Source: an uncultured Pseudomonas sp. (GTDB lineage Bacteria > Pseudomonadota > Gammaproteobacteria > Pseudomonadales > Pseudomonadaceae). From it: a DNA stretch of 64,000 bases. The DNA lies in contig NZ_CAMPHI010000007.1 in assembly GCF_946885955.1 (NCBI RefSeq), positions 86,897 through 150,896 of the forward strand. Direction: 5' to 3'. The position numbers and the translations under genes are program-made. A model generated the notes under the pieces. The model ran no database searches. It was not told where the DNA came from and saw only the letters and a program-made list of their open reading frames with translations. Position 1 is the first letter of the stretch, and each line of letters opens with the position of its first letter. Positions 18,834 through 28,351 of the stretch are shown piece by piece.

Positions 18834-19757
18834 ATGGAAATCGGCAGTGTGATAGTGCTCTTCGTCGGCCTCGCCGTCGCCGTGGTCTTCATGGGATTCA
18901 AGGTCGTCCCGCAAGGTTCGCAATGGACGGTGGAGCGCTTCGGCCGCTATACCAATACACTGACCCCGGGCTTGAACATCATCGTGCCGGTGATGGACCG
19001 CATCGGTCACAAGCTCAGCGTCATGGAAACGGTGCTGGATATCCCCCCACAGGAGGTGATCACCTCCGACAACGCCACGGTGCAGATCGATGCGGTGTGC
19101 TTCTTCCAGGTGATCAACGCCGCCCAGGCCGCCTATGAGGTGAACAACCTCACCCATGCGATCCGCAATCTGCTGCAAACCAATATCCGCACCGTGCTCG
19201 GTTCGATGGAGCTCGATGCCATGCTCAGCCAGCGCGACGCGATCAACGAAAAACTGCTGCGCACTGTGGACGAAGCGACCGCGCCCTGGGGTATCAAGAT
19301 CACCCGGATCGAGATCAAGGACATCAGCCCGCCCGCCGACCTGATGGCGGCCATGTCCGGGCAGATGAAAGCCGAGCGGATCAAGCGTGCGCAGATTCTC
19401 GAAGCCGAAGGCCTGCGCGCCGCCGCGATCCTCACCGCCGAAGGCAAGAAACAGGCGCAAATCCTCGAAGCCGAAGGCGAACGCCAGGCCGCCTTCCTTG
19501 AAGCCGAGGCCCGCGAACGTGCCGCCGGCGCCGAGGCCGAGGCAACCCGCATGGTCTCGGCCGCCATCGCCGCCGGTAATGTGCAGGCAATCAACTACTT
19601 CGTCGCGCAGAAATATATCGACGCCCTCGGCCAACTGGCCAGCGCCAACAACAGCAAGGTGGTGCTGATGCCGCTGGAAGCCAGCCAGATGATCGGTGCG
19701 GTGGGCGGCATCGGCGAAATCGTCAAAGCCACGTTCGGCAGCGAAAAGAAGGCGTGA
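18834..19757 (+). CDS. SPFH/band 7 (stomatin-like, QmcA type) membrane protein
   Basis: 307 residues: one N-terminal membrane segment ([20 protein letters not shown]), an SPFH domain (about 25-190, with [20 protein letters not shown] and [20 protein letters not shown]), then an Ala/Glu-rich coiled coil with repeated ILEAEG units (about 185-235). These proteins form large oligomers in membrane microdomains and regulate proteases. An NfeD gene follows after 3 bases, the usual partnership. Confidence 0.93.
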   Translation: MEIGSVIVLFVGLAVAVVFMGFKVVPQGSQWTVERFGRYTNTLTPGLNIIVPVMDRIGHKLSVMETVLDIPPQEVITSDNATVQIDAVCFFQVINAAQAAYEVNNLTHAIRNLLQTNIRTVLGSMELDAMLSQRDAINEKLLRTVDEATAPWGIKITRIEIKDISPPADLMAAMSGQMKAERIKRAQILEAEGLRAAAILTAEGKKQAQILEAEGERQAAFLEAEARERAAGAEAEATRMVSAAIAAGNVQAINYFVAQKYIDALGQLASANNSKVVLMPLEASQMIGAVGGIGEIVKATFGSEKKA

Positions 19758-19760
19758 CGC

Positions 19761-20210
19761 ATGTGGGATAGTCTGCAACATCTGTCCTACTGGAACTGGC
19801 TGGCGCTCGGCACCGTGTTGCTGATCCTGGAAATATTCGGCGCCGGCGGCTATCTGCTGTGGATCGGCATGGCGGCAGCCAGCGTCGGGGCCATCCTGTT
19901 CGTATTCCCGGCCCTGCCCTGGGCCCTGCAATTCGTCCTGTTCGGCGTGCTGTCGGTGCTCACCGCGGTGTTCTGGTGGCAACGCCAGCGCACTTCGGCC
20001 AAGCCCTCGGATCAACCTGGGCTGAACCGTCGCGGGAGCGAATTGCAGGGCCGCCTGTTCGTTCTGCACGAAGCCATTCGCGACGGCCGCGGCAAGATCA
20101 AGGCCGGTGATTCGCTGTGGCTGGTCAGCGGCCCGGAACTGCCTGCCGGCCAGACCGTCAGAGTGGTCGGCCAGGACGGTGTGGTGCTCAAGGTCGAAGC
20201 CCTGCAATGA
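19761..20210 (+). CDS. NfeD family membrane protein
   Basis: 149 residues with two or three membrane segments in the first half (LALGTVLLILEIFGAGGYLL and ALPWALQFVLFGVLSVLTAV) and a C-terminal OB-fold (about 85-149, ELQGRLFVLHEAIRDGRGKI ... VRVVGQDGVVLKVEAL). NfeD proteins bind the SPFH partner encoded just upstream. The stop overlaps the ATG of the broken acetyltransferase gene by four bases (ATGA), so the three once formed an operon. Confidence 0.92.
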   Translation: MWDSLQHLSYWNWLALGTVLLILEIFGAGGYLLWIGMAAASVGAILFVFPALPWALQFVLFGVLSVLTAVFWWQRQRTSAKPSDQPGLNRRGSELQGRLFVLHEAIRDGRGKIKAGDSLWLVSGPELPAGQTVRVVGQDGVVLKVEALQ

Positions 20211-20955
20211 GCCTGTCGCGACTTGCGCCCCTGACGGCGGCGCAAGATGGCGATGCGCTCGAGCTACTCGATCGGGCGTTTGCCGATGACCCGAGCCTGG
20301 CCTGGTACCTGCACGCAGACCGTCCCGACTATGCCGCGCGGCGCCGCGTCTATCTCGCCAGCTACCAGCGATTTCACCGCGCCAATCGGCTGATGACGCA
20401 GGCCGTTGAAAAATGTAGGCGAGGCAGGCAAGACAAGGCAAAAACGGCCGAAAAAGCGGAGTTTACGTGTTGTAAATGAGCATTTTGAGGCCGTTTTTAA
20501 CGCAGTATTGCCAACGCAGGTAGCTTTTCAACGGCCTGCTAGCCGCCTGGCAGGCCCGGCGACTGGTCGGAGCCTGCTATTTCAGCGGGCCCGGGCAAAC
20601 GCCGAGCGACGCCAGCCTGCTGCAGATCGGCCAGGCAATTCGTGAGCAATGCGGCGAGGCCTGCCTGGCGCGTCTCGATCACCTGATCGAGGCCTTCGAG
20701 CGCCATCTCGGCGCAGCGGGCGATCACGCCCGTATCGAATTCATTGGTGTAGTGCCGGAGCTGCACGGACAAGGCATCGGTAGCGCCCTGCTCCGGCAGT
20801 GCCTGGTGCAGCTGAAGGCAGACGGTTGCAACAGGGTCGCCCTGGAAACCGCGGAGCCTCGCAATCTTGCGCTATATCGTCGTCATGGCTTCGAACAGAC
20901 CGGTAGCTTGTCCCTGGATGGCCTGCATCAGCGCTACCTGCAACGAACATGCTGA
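20207..20955 (+). pseudogene. GNAT acetyltransferase gene interrupted by a MITE
   Basis: The 5' part (20207-20397) encodes MSLSRLAPLTAAQDGDALEL and continues to residue 64. The frame then runs into a repeat element and stops at 20479. The 3' part (about 20540-20955, next frame) supplies the rest: an acetyl-CoA-binding core VVPELHGQGIGSALLRQCL, then NLALYRRHGFEQTG. Together they make a normal-length GNAT protein. The element shifts the frame, so no intact product can be made from this copy. The gene overlapped NfeD translationally before disruption; its substrate is unknown. Confidence 0.88.
20398..20539. mobile_element. 142-bp MITE-like element with 15-bp inverted ends
   Basis: GCAGGCCGTTGAAAA (20398-20412) and TTTTCAACGGCCTGC (20525-20539) are exact reverse complements. 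A second internal pair, AAAACGGCC (20441-20449) and GGCCGTTTT, flanks the centre, so the whole element can fold back. It has no coding capacity. It interrupts the GNAT gene. Flanks show no perfect target duplication; a CTAG lies at the right junction only. Confidence 0.85.
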
Positions 20956-21022
20956 CAATGGGTTGAACCCAAACGTGTGCATCAAGCTCTCAGCTAAAGG
21001 GACCTCGCACAGGAGTCTGCTC

Positions 21023-21322
21023 ATGCGCTTCTTTAAACCGATTGTGGCTATGGCATGTATCCTCGCCGCCGCGCCGGCATTCGCCGATAGTTTCGTCCGC
21101 GATATTCTTTCGTCCGGGGCGACCACTGCCTCTACCTACCTGACATCCAAGGACAAGAAGCTGATCGTCCCCGCCCGCGAGGATGCCAGCAGCTTTATCG
21201 CCAGCGACGGCGCGATTCGCGGCCCCTATCTGGAGGCGGCGTTACGCCAGGTACGCGCGGATCACCCGGACCTGCAAGCCAGCGACTTCGAATTGGCCAG
21301 TGCGATACTGGCAGCCGAATAG
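21023..21322 (+). CDS. DUF2388 small exported protein
   Basis: 99 residues with a signal peptide (MRFFKPIVAMACILAAAPAFA, cleavage before DSFVRD). The body SGATTASTYLTSKDKKLIV and EDASSFIASDGAIRGPYLEA matches the DUF2388 family found mainly in Pseudomonas; the function is unknown. The ATG at 21023 is preceded by AGGAG at 7 bases; an upstream frame extension is ignored. Confidence 0.9.
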   Translation: MRFFKPIVAMACILAAAPAFADSFVRDILSSGATTASTYLTSKDKKLIVPAREDASSFIASDGAIRGPYLEAALRQVRADHPDLQASDFELASAILAAE

Positions 21323-21414
21323 CGGCGCATTTTCAGGCCAAGTCAGCCTGCGCCATTGCCTTCTGGCAGTGGCGTTTTAGTGGGTTGGAGCAAGGGGCGC
21401 CGGTGAAAAGCGGC

Positions 21415-21435
21415 TCGCCTAGGGAACCTAGGCGA
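21415..21435. other. Perfect 9-bp hairpin
   Basis: TCGCCTAGG, loop GAA, CCTAGGCGA. It lies in the 195-bp convergent gap between DUF2388 and gcvH and has only a short T-run, so it may assist termination in either direction. Confidence 0.5.
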
Positions 21436-21464
21436 TTTGCGGCGAAGATCCGGATCGGCCAATC

Positions 21465-21485
21465 GGCCAGCCAAGCTGGCCTTTT
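21465..21485 (+). terminator. Rho-independent terminator after DUF2388
   Basis: GGCCAGC, loop CAA, GCTGGCC (7-bp perfect stem) followed by TTTT on the plus strand. It would end the DUF2388 transcript before it runs into the convergent gcvH gene. Confidence 0.7.
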
Positions 21486-21517
21486 CAGCAGCCTGCTAGC
21501 CGATGCTGCCGCATCCC

Positions 21518-21907
21518 TCAGGCGTCGGAGTCGGCGGCCGCCTTGTAGCCTTCGGCATCGAGCAGCTTGTCCAGCTCGCCGGCATCGCTGGGCTTGAGTT
21601 TGAAGAACCAGCTGCCATAGGGGTCGCTGTTCACGCTTTCCGGACTATCGGCCAGGCTCTCGTTGATGGCGATGACTTCGCCAGCAATCGGCGCGTAGAT
21701 GTCCGAAGCGGCCTTCACCGATTCCACCACACCGGCTTCCTGGCCGGCGTTCAAGGTCTTGCCGACTTCCGGTAACTCGATGAAAACCACATCGCCCAGG
21801 GCTTCCTGAGCATGATCGGAAATGCCGACGGTCACGCTGCCATCGGCTTCCAGACGCGCCCACTCGTGGCTGACGGCGTAACGCAGATCGGCGGGAATAG
21901 TGCTCAT
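21518..21907 (-). CDS. gcvH: Glycine cleavage system H protein
   Basis: 129-residue lipoyl carrier that shuttles the aminomethyl group between P, T and L proteins. The lipoylated lysine lies in the conserved [18 protein letters not shown] stretch (about 55-72), and [11 protein letters not shown] is the usual C-terminal motif. The start [16 protein letters not shown] at 21907 is chosen over a codon seven residues earlier. gcvT lies 114 bases upstream on the same strand. No gcvP follows. Confidence 0.97.
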   Translation of the reverse strand: MSTIPADLRYAVSHEWARLEADGSVTVGISDHAQEALGDVVFIELPEVGKTLNAGQEAGVVESVKAASDIYAPIAGEVIAINESLADSPESVNSDPYGSWFFKLKPSDAGELDKLLDAEGYKAAADSDA

Positions 21908-22021
21908 ATTTCGTTCCTCATCTGGCATGGCGGCAACGATGCCGTCATGGAAATTTAGCAGGCGTTAGCCGTACCGAAAGAAAGTCTTTGTCCGTTTGCA
22001 AACCCGGCAATACCGGGGCTA

Positions 22022-23107
22022 TCAAATCAGGGCCTTGCCATTGCGTACGAAGGTCGGCTTGACCACCCGCACCGGGTACCACTTACCGCGAATCTCCACT
22101 TCGGCGCGCTCGCTGGTCGCCGCCGGAACCCGCGCCAGTGCAATGGATTTGCCCAGGGTCGGGGAGAAGCTGCCACTGGTGATCTCGCCCTCGCCCACGC
22201 CCTCGACCCGCACCACCTGATGAGCGCGCAGCACGCCACGCTCCTCCAGCACCAGCCCGACCAGCTTGGCAGGCACGCCTTCGGCCTTTTGCCGTTGCAG
22301 CGCGTTGCGCCCAACGAAACCGCGAGCTGCCGGTTCCCAGGCGATGGTCCAGGCCATGTTGGCGGCCAACGGCGTTACGTTTTCGTCCATGTCCTGGCCG
22401 TAGAGGTTCATCCCGGCTTCCAGGCGCAAGGTATCCCGCGCGCCCAAACCGATAGGCGGAATGCCGGCACCGACCAACTCATTGAGAAAGGCCACCGCTT
22501 CGGTGGTCGGCAGCATGATTTCCAGACCGTCCTCACCGGTGTAGCCGGTACGTGCGATAAACCAATCGCCATCGGGCCGCCCTTCGAAGGGCTTGAGGCT
22601 CTGAATCAGGCTGGCACGTGACTGGCTCACCAGTTCGGCGGTTTTGCTGCGTGCGTGCGGCCCCTGAATCGCCAGCATGGCCAGCTCGCTACGCTCCTGC
22701 AGCTCGACCGCGAAGCCGGCGCTTTGCAGGCGCATCCAGGCCAGGTCTTTGTCGCGGGTCGAAGCGTTGACCACTACGCGATAGCCGTCCTGCTCGAGCA
22801 GATAGACGATCAGGTCGTCGATCACCCCACCCTGTTCATTGAGCATCGCGCTGTACAACGCCTTGCCGGGTACCTGCAGGCGCTCGATATCGTTTGCCAG
22901 CAGGTGTTGCAGATAAGCCTTGGCCTGGCTGCCGCCGACATCCACCACAGTCATGTGCGACACATCGAAGACGCCGCAGTCGCGACGTACCTGATGATGC
23001 TCCTCGACTTGCGAGCCATAGTGCAACGGCATATCCCAACCGCCGAAGTCGACCATCTTGGCACCCAAAGCGAGGTGCAAGTCATACAGAGGTGTGCGCT
23101 GTCCCAT
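22022..23107 (-). CDS. gcvT: Aminomethyltransferase (glycine cleavage T protein)
   Basis: 361 residues. Moves the methylene group from the H protein to tetrahydrofolate and releases ammonia. [20 protein letters not shown] and the [11 protein letters not shown] stretch are diagnostic, as are [13 protein letters not shown] and [16 protein letters not shown] (catalytic Asp in the N-terminal region). The start [11 protein letters not shown] has AAGGAG 8 bases upstream; the open frame extends 55 codons further without support. Confidence 0.97.
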   Translation of the reverse strand: MGQRTPLYDLHLALGAKMVDFGGWDMPLHYGSQVEEHHQVRRDCGVFDVSHMTVVDVGGSQAKAYLQHLLANDIERLQVPGKALYSAMLNEQGGVIDDLIVYLLEQDGYRVVVNASTRDKDLAWMRLQSAGFAVELQERSELAMLAIQGPHARSKTAELVSQSRASLIQSLKPFEGRPDGDWFIARTGYTGEDGLEIMLPTTEAVAFLNELVGAGIPPIGLGARDTLRLEAGMNLYGQDMDENVTPLAANMAWTIAWEPAARGFVGRNALQRQKAEGVPAKLVGLVLEERGVLRAHQVVRVEGVGEGEITSGSFSPTLGKSIALARVPAATSERAEVEIRGKWYPVRVVKPTFVRNGKALI

Positions 23108-23479
23108 GGGTGTCTCCTTGCGGGCTGGGCAGTGCAGCGGCAACCCGGCTGAGCCCTGAAGAAGGGCACTGACACGGGCTATCGAGATGACGGGCCACTG
23201 CGAATGGCGCGCATTGTAGCCGCAACATCGGGACGGGTCATCTTGGCGATGGCGTTGGCAGACCTCCCGCAATTACCCAAGCCACAAGCCGACCCGGAAG
23301 CCGAGCGCGCCTGCCCTTTTGCATTTGCACATTCAGCGGCCCAGCGCCCGCCGCGAAGAAAGCGGATCAGCGAGCGCCCGGATCCGCACCATTCAGGCCC
23401 TGCAGCACCGGTCGGCCTGCGGGTTCACGCCATCTTCCATCGGGGGTCGCCCAGGGCGAGCCTGGCAAGCGTCAGCCGT
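23108..23479. other. Intergenic region upstream of gcvT
   Basis: About 370 G+C-rich bases holding the leftward gcvT promoter. No gene and no recognisable tandem glycine aptamer were found by eye. Confidence 0.4.
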
Positions 23480-23947
23480 TTACTGCGCAGACGCCTCAAG
23501 CGCCTGTGACAGCGCGGCTGCGTCACTGAAGTGGCGCTGCCGCTGCAGCTTGCCGTCGCGCAAGTCGAGCCAAAGCACGCTGGCGGCGTCTACCGGGTAA
23601 CGGGGGGTGATACGGGCGTTGCGGTCGAGGAGGATGCGGTAGTTGTAGTCGCGCATTTTGGGCAGGGCGATCAGGCTCGCAATCACCTTGGGCATGCGGC
23701 TGATATCGGCGAGAAAGACCGCATGATGCTGTTCCAGGTAACCTTTGGGCTTACCTTGCAGCGCGGCGTCGACCAGCTTGGCGGCCTCCATGCTGCGGGC
23801 CACCAGTAGCACCTGCAGTTGGTTGTCCAGGGTGTAAGCCTGGTCATACTGGTCCAGCAGGGTCCAGGGCGCCAGACGCTCGCCGGTTTCCAAGGCCATG
23901 GCGCTAGCGGAGATCAGGCACAGCAGCAGGACAAGCGTAACTTTCAT
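23480..23947 (-). CDS. Exported thioredoxin-fold-like protein, function unknown
   Basis: 155 residues with a signal peptide (MKVTLVLLLCLISASAMA, cleavage before LETGERLAPW). The remainder (ERLAPWTLLDQYDQAYTLDN, VLLVARSMEAAKLVDAAL, YRILLDRNARITPRYPV) follows the order of strands of redoxin/YtfJ-like proteins but lacks a CxxC, so it is unlikely to be an active thiol oxidoreductase. The start at 23947 has GGAG 8 bases upstream. Confidence 0.75.
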   Translation of the reverse strand: MKVTLVLLLCLISASAMALETGERLAPWTLLDQYDQAYTLDNQLQVLLVARSMEAAKLVDAALQGKPKGYLEQHHAVFLADISRMPKVIASLIALPKMRDYNYRILLDRNARITPRYPVDAASVLWLDLRDGKLQRQRHFSDAAALSQALEASAQ

Positions 23948-24185
23948 GGATAAAACTCCAGCCTTACAGGTCGTTATCACGATTAACGGGGTCAGCGGCT
24001 CAATGGGATCAGTTTCGTTGCTTCCTGAAAAGTCCCCTGCCTATTTTCAATCCGCACCTGACTGTTCCGGGGCGTCGCTGTCTTTGATGCCTTATACCGA
24101 ACTCAGCGTTGAGCGCGCCATCACTCAAATCGATCATGTCCAAAGCCTCCGCATGCGCAGGGGCTCGGCTGATCGATAGCCTTCC

Positions 24186-25802
24186 CTATCCAAGCCGCCG
24201 CGCTGAACGGCGGATCAGCAAGATCACTGGCAACAATCCGACCAGCACCAATGTCAAGGCCGGCAACGCGGCGCGCGCCCATTCGCCCTCGCTGGTCAGC
24301 TCGAATACCCGTACCGACAGGGTGCCCCAGCCAAAAGGACGCATCAGCAGGGTCGCCGGCATTTCCTTGAGCACATCGACGAATACCAGCAATGCCGCCG
24401 ACAGTGCGCCCGGCACCAGCAGTGGCAGGTAGACCCTGAAGAACAGGCCGATACCGCCCACACCGAGACTCCGCGAGGCCTCCGGCAAAGAGGGTCGGAT
24501 TCGCGCCAGGCTGTTCTCCAGCGGCCCGTAGGCGACCGCCATAAAGCGGATCAGGTAGGCCAGCAGCAAAGCCGACAGGCTGCCGAGCAGCAGCGGTTTG
24601 CCGGCGCCACCGAGCCAGGCGGACAACGGAATGACCAGCTCGCGATCCAGATAGCTGAAGGCCAACATGATCGCCACCGCCAGCATTGAGCCCGGCAGCG
24701 CATAGCCGAGATTCGCCACGCCGACCGTCCCGCGCATCAGCCGGGTCGGCGCCAGCCGCCGCGCGAAGGCCAGCAACAAGGCCACGCTGACGGTGATCAA
24801 CGCGGCCAGGCCACCGAGGTAGAGGGTATGCAGAATCAACGCGGTGTAGCGCTCGTCCAGGTCGAAACGCCCGCGCTGCCAGAACCACGCCAACAGTTGC
24901 AACAACGGGATCACGAAACCGCAGGCGAACACCAAACCGCACCAGGCACTGGCGGCCAACGCCCGGCCGCCACGCAGGTGGTACAGCGCATTGCCGCGCG
25001 GCCGCTCGTTGGCCGGGCGCACCGCACCGCGGGCACGACGCTCGCCGTAGAGCACCAGCATCACCGCGAGCAACAGCAGGCTGGCCAGCTGGGTTGCACT
25101 GGTCAGGCTGTAGAAGCTGTACCAGGTCTTGTAGATCGCCGTGGTGAAGGTGTCGAAGTTGAACACCGAGACGGCGCCGAAATCGGCCAGGGTCTCCATG
25201 ATCGCCAGCGCCAGGCCAGCACCGATGGCCGGCCTGGCCATCGGCAGCGCCACGCGCCAGAAAGCTTGCCAGGGGGTCTGACCAAGCACGCGCGCCGCCT
25301 CCATCAGGCCCTTGCCCTGGGCCAGAAAGGCGTTGCGCGCGAGCAGGTAGACGTAGGGATAGAACACCAGCACCAGGACGGTGATCACCCCGCCGGTGGA
25401 GCGTACCCGCGGCAGGCGAAAGCCACTGCCGAACCAGTCGCGCAGCAGGGTTTGCAGCGGCCCGGCGAAGTCCAGCAAACCGACGAATACGAAGGCCAGG
25501 ACATAGGCGGGGATGGCGAACGGCAGCATCAGCGCCCAATCCAGCCAGCGCCTTCCAGGGAATTCGCAGAGGCTGGTCAGCCACGCCAGGCTTACTCCGA
25601 GCACGGTGACGCCGACGCCCACCCCGAGTACCAACACCAGGGTATTGCCGATCAGGCGAAGCAGTTGGGTATCCCACAGATGCGCCCAGATCTGCCGGTC
25701 CACCGTGTGCCAGCTGAACAGCAATACGCTGAGCGGCAGCAACACCAACAACGCGACCGCAAAGGCAATGGGATACCAGCGACGCTGGGCGGGAAGGGCC
25801 AC
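24186..25802 (-). CDS. Iron(III) ABC transporter permease (FbpB/HitB type)
   Basis: 538 residues with about twelve membrane segments in two similar halves, each with a permease EAA-like loop (EAARVLGQTPWQAFWRVALPMARP and EASRSLGVGGIGLFFRVYLP, given here in part). This duplicated layout is typical of iron(III) permeases. The start is GTG at 25802 with GAGGAG at 7 bases. The substrate-binding gene lies upstream on the same strand; no ATPase gene is nearby, so the energising subunit is encoded elsewhere. Confidence 0.92.
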   Translation of the reverse strand: MALPAQRRWYPIAFAVALLVLLPLSVLLFSWHTVDRQIWAHLWDTQLLRLIGNTLVLVLGVGVGVTVLGVSLAWLTSLCEFPGRRWLDWALMLPFAIPAYVLAFVFVGLLDFAGPLQTLLRDWFGSGFRLPRVRSTGGVITVLVLVFYPYVYLLARNAFLAQGKGLMEAARVLGQTPWQAFWRVALPMARPAIGAGLALAIMETLADFGAVSVFNFDTFTTAIYKTWYSFYSLTSATQLASLLLLAVMLVLYGERRARGAVRPANERPRGNALYHLRGGRALAASAWCGLVFACGFVIPLLQLLAWFWQRGRFDLDERYTALILHTLYLGGLAALITVSVALLLAFARRLAPTRLMRGTVGVANLGYALPGSMLAVAIMLAFSYLDRELVIPLSAWLGGAGKPLLLGSLSALLLAYLIRFMAVAYGPLENSLARIRPSLPEASRSLGVGGIGLFFRVYLPLLVPGALSAALLVFVDVLKEMPATLLMRPFGWGTLSVRVFELTSEGEWARAALPALTLVLVGLLPVILLIRRSARRLG

Positions 25803-25955
25803 GCAAACTCCTCAGGCTTGAAACACGACGCCCCGGGCCAGGCCGGGGCATCGAGTATAACGGCAGCAAGCAGAATGGGTTTAGGCGCGTAGCGGCGATC
25901 AACATCGGCAAGGGATATCGCTCGCCTCGCCGGTCATGCCGGTCCGACGGCCGTC

Positions 25956-26957
25956 TTAGTTCCAGCCGGCGCGGTCCATCAGCATGGTCGCTTCGGCCTG
26001 ACGCTTGCCGGCCACTTCCAACGGAATGCTATCGGCCTTGAAATCACCCCAGGCAGCCACTTCCTCGGACGGCGCAACAGCCGGGTTGGCCGGAAATTCC
26101 TGATTGAGGCCGGCGAACAGGCCTTGCGCTTCGTCGGAGGTCATCCATTCCAGGAGCTTCTGCGCCGCCTCGGCATGCGGGGCGTATCGGGTGACGCCCG
26201 CTCCGGAAAGGTTGACGTGGACACCGCGGTCGGCCTGGTTCGGCCAGAACAGCCTGGCTTTCAGGTCCGGCTGCTGTTTATGCAAACGGCCGAAGTAGTA
26301 CGTGTTGACGATACCCACGTCACACAAGCCGGCATCCACGGCCTGGATCAGAGCGGTATCGTCGGCGAACACGTCGGTCGCCAGGTTGTTCACCCAGCCC
26401 TGGATGATGGCTTCGGTCTTTTCCGCACCATGGGTCTCGATCAGGGTCGCGGTCAGCGACTGGTTGTAGACCTTCTTGCTGGTGCGCAGGCACAGGCGAC
26501 CTTCCCAGGCGTCGTCGGCAAGCGCTTCATAGGTGCTCAACTCTTCCGGTTTGACCCGCTCGGTGGAATAGACAATGGTCCGCGCACGCAGCGACAGGCC
26601 GGTCCAGCTGCCAGTGCTGGAGCGGTATTGCGGCGGGATATTGTTGGCAATGACGGGCGAATCCAGCGCCTTCAATACACCCTGCTGCTCAGCCTGCCAG
26701 AGATTCCCGGCATCTACCGTGATCAGCATGTCGGCCGGGGTATTCGCCCCTTCGGCCTTCAGGCGCGCCAACAGCGGCGCTTCCTTGTCGCTGATAAATT
26801 TCACCGGCACGCCGGTCTTCGCGGTGTAGGCATCGAATACCGGCTTGATCAGCTCATCGATGCGCGAGGAGTAAACCACTACCTCATCGGCGGCCTGCAC
26901 GGCGCCAGCCATCGTGGAGAGGGTGAGAGCTGCGAGTAGCCGCTTGCCGACCTGCAT
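25956..26957 (-). CDS. Iron(III) ABC transporter substrate-binding protein (FbpA/FutA type)
   Basis: 333 residues with a signal peptide ([22 protein letters not shown], then [10 protein letters not shown]). The pattern [33 protein letters not shown] and [20 protein letters not shown] (given in part) with paired tyrosines fits periplasmic ferric-binding proteins, where Tyr pairs hold Fe3+. It precedes the permease gene by 153 bases. A Fur-box-like site lies 41 bases upstream of the ATG, fitting iron-starvation control. Confidence 0.93.
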   Translation of the reverse strand: MQVGKRLLAALTLSTMAGAVQAADEVVVYSSRIDELIKPVFDAYTAKTGVPVKFISDKEAPLLARLKAEGANTPADMLITVDAGNLWQAEQQGVLKALDSPVIANNIPPQYRSSTGSWTGLSLRARTIVYSTERVKPEELSTYEALADDAWEGRLCLRTSKKVYNQSLTATLIETHGAEKTEAIIQGWVNNLATDVFADDTALIQAVDAGLCDVGIVNTYYFGRLHKQQPDLKARLFWPNQADRGVHVNLSGAGVTRYAPHAEAAQKLLEWMTSDEAQGLFAGLNQEFPANPAVAPSEEVAAWGDFKADSIPLEVAGKRQAEATMLMDRAGWN

Positions 26958-26997
26958 AGGTACTGCCTCTGGAGTGACGTTAGGTGAGAGGTCAAAA

Positions 26998-27012
26998 TGA
27001 TAGTGAATGTCA
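26998..27012. promoter_or_regulatory. Candidate Fur box
   Basis: TGATAGTGAATGTCA matches the 7-1-7 Fur consensus TGATAAT-N-ATTATCA at 11 of 14 defined positions. It lies 41 bases upstream of the ferric-binding protein start, where a repressor would block the promoter. Confidence 0.6.
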
Positions 27013-27102
27013 TTTAGTTTCTCAACCGAGCCCAGCTCCGAGCCTGTAACCGGCTATTACGCAGGCCTCCGCCAAGGACGGAGAAAGGCGGATAGGCCGT
27101 GC

Positions 27103-28320
27103 TCAGGGCTGCGCCAAGGTCGGCAGATCGCCGGACAGCCCGAGCGCCTGGCGCACGAACAGCGCCTTGGCTTCAGGTAATTCATCGACCCAATTGAGCC
27201 CGGCATTGCGCAACCAGCGCACCGGCAAGGGATCGGCCTGGAACAGCCGCTCGAAGCCTTCCATCGCCGCCATCATTGCCAGGTTGTGCGGCATGCGCTT
27301 GCGCTCGTAGCGGCTCAGCACCCGCTCATCGGCCAGACGCTCGCCACGCGCCAGGGCGTGGCTCAGCACATCGGCCAATACCGCGGCATCGAGAAAGCCC
27401 ATGTTTACCCCCTGCCCGGCCAGCGGATGGATGCTGTGCGCGGCATCGCCGATCAACGCCAGGCCGTCTTCGACATAACGCTTTGCATGCCGTTGACGTA
27501 ACGGGATACACAGGCGACGGTCGGCGTGCAGCACCTCGCCCAGACGCCATTCGAACGCCTTGCTCAGCTCAGCACAAAATGCCGCATCGTCCAGCGCCAT
27601 TACCCGCTCGGCTTCGCTCGGGGTAATCGACCAGACGATCGAACACCAGTGTTCGCCGGCCGGCCCGTCCAGGGGCAGGAAGGCCAGCGGGCCGTCATCG
27701 GTGAAGCGCTGCCAGGCGGTCGACTGGTGCGGTTTGGCGCAACGCACGCTGGTGACGATGGCGTGGTGCAGGTAATCCCACTCGCGGGTCGCGCAGCCAG
27801 CCAAGCGGCGCACCGCGGAGTTGGCGCCGTCCGCCGCGACCAACAGCGGCGCACGCAACTCGCGGCCATCGAGCAACGTCAGCAACCAGCCATCACCGGA
27901 GCGACGCATCTGCTCCAGACGACCGTTGGCCAACAAGCCGATATCGCTGTCGTGCAGACGTTCGAGCAAGGCATCCTGCACCACCCGGTTCTCGACGATA
28001 TGGCCAAGCACCTCGGCATGCACACTGGCCGCGCTGAAATGGATCTGCCCGGTGCCGGAGCCATCCCACACCTGCATTTCGCGGTAGGGGCTGCTGCGCC
28101 GCGCGATTACGCCGCCCCACACGCCCAAACGTTCGAGCACACGCTGACTGGCAACCGACAGGGCGCTGACCCGCGGTTCGAAGGCGGCGTTCTTGTCGAA
28201 GGGCGTGACACTCAGCGGCCCGCCGTCGATCAGCAGGATGTCCAAACCCTGTTCCCGCAGAGCCAGGGCCAGGGCGCTGCCGACCATACCGGCACCGACA
28301 ATGATCAGATCCGCTTGCAT
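27103..28320 (-). CDS. UbiH/VisC-family FAD monooxygenase of ubiquinone synthesis
   Basis: 405 residues. Dinucleotide-binding start MQADLIIVGAGMVGSALALA, the middle DG motif LLVAADGANSAVRRLAG, and the ribose-binding GLALIGDAAHSIHPLAGQGV are all present, as in UbiH, UbiF and UbiI (VisC). It probably hydroxylates the ubiquinone ring. Which position cannot be told; the neighbouring UbiH-like gene makes a UbiI or UbiF-like role likely. The ATG at 28320 begins the conserved fold; the open frame upstream only overlaps the neighbouring gene in another frame. Confidence 0.9.
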   Translation of the reverse strand: MQADLIIVGAGMVGSALALALREQGLDILLIDGGPLSVTPFDKNAAFEPRVSALSVASQRVLERLGVWGGVIARRSSPYREMQVWDGSGTGQIHFSAASVHAEVLGHIVENRVVQDALLERLHDSDIGLLANGRLEQMRRSGDGWLLTLLDGRELRAPLLVAADGANSAVRRLAGCATREWDYLHHAIVTSVRCAKPHQSTAWQRFTDDGPLAFLPLDGPAGEHWCSIVWSITPSEAERVMALDDAAFCAELSKAFEWRLGEVLHADRRLCIPLRQRHAKRYVEDGLALIGDAAHSIHPLAGQGVNMGFLDAAVLADVLSHALARGERLADERVLSRYERKRMPHNLAMMAAMEGFERLFQADPLPVRWLRNAGLNWVDELPEAKALFVRQALGLSGDLPTLAQP

Positions 28321-28351
28321 CGTGCTTCCTTCAATAAGTGGACGAGGCGCG

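Noticed and set aside
18819..20441. 540-residue frame opposite the SPFH/NfeD genes
   Set aside because: Shadow of two conserved genes and it crosses a repeat element.
23108..23479. Glycine riboswitch before gcvT
   Set aside because: No paired aptamer-like conserved segments could be recognised by eye; a covariance-model search would settle it.
24121..25911. 596-residue frame overlapping the iron permease
   Set aside because: Arg/Gly-rich out-of-frame reading; the 538-residue permease frame has membrane segments and loops.
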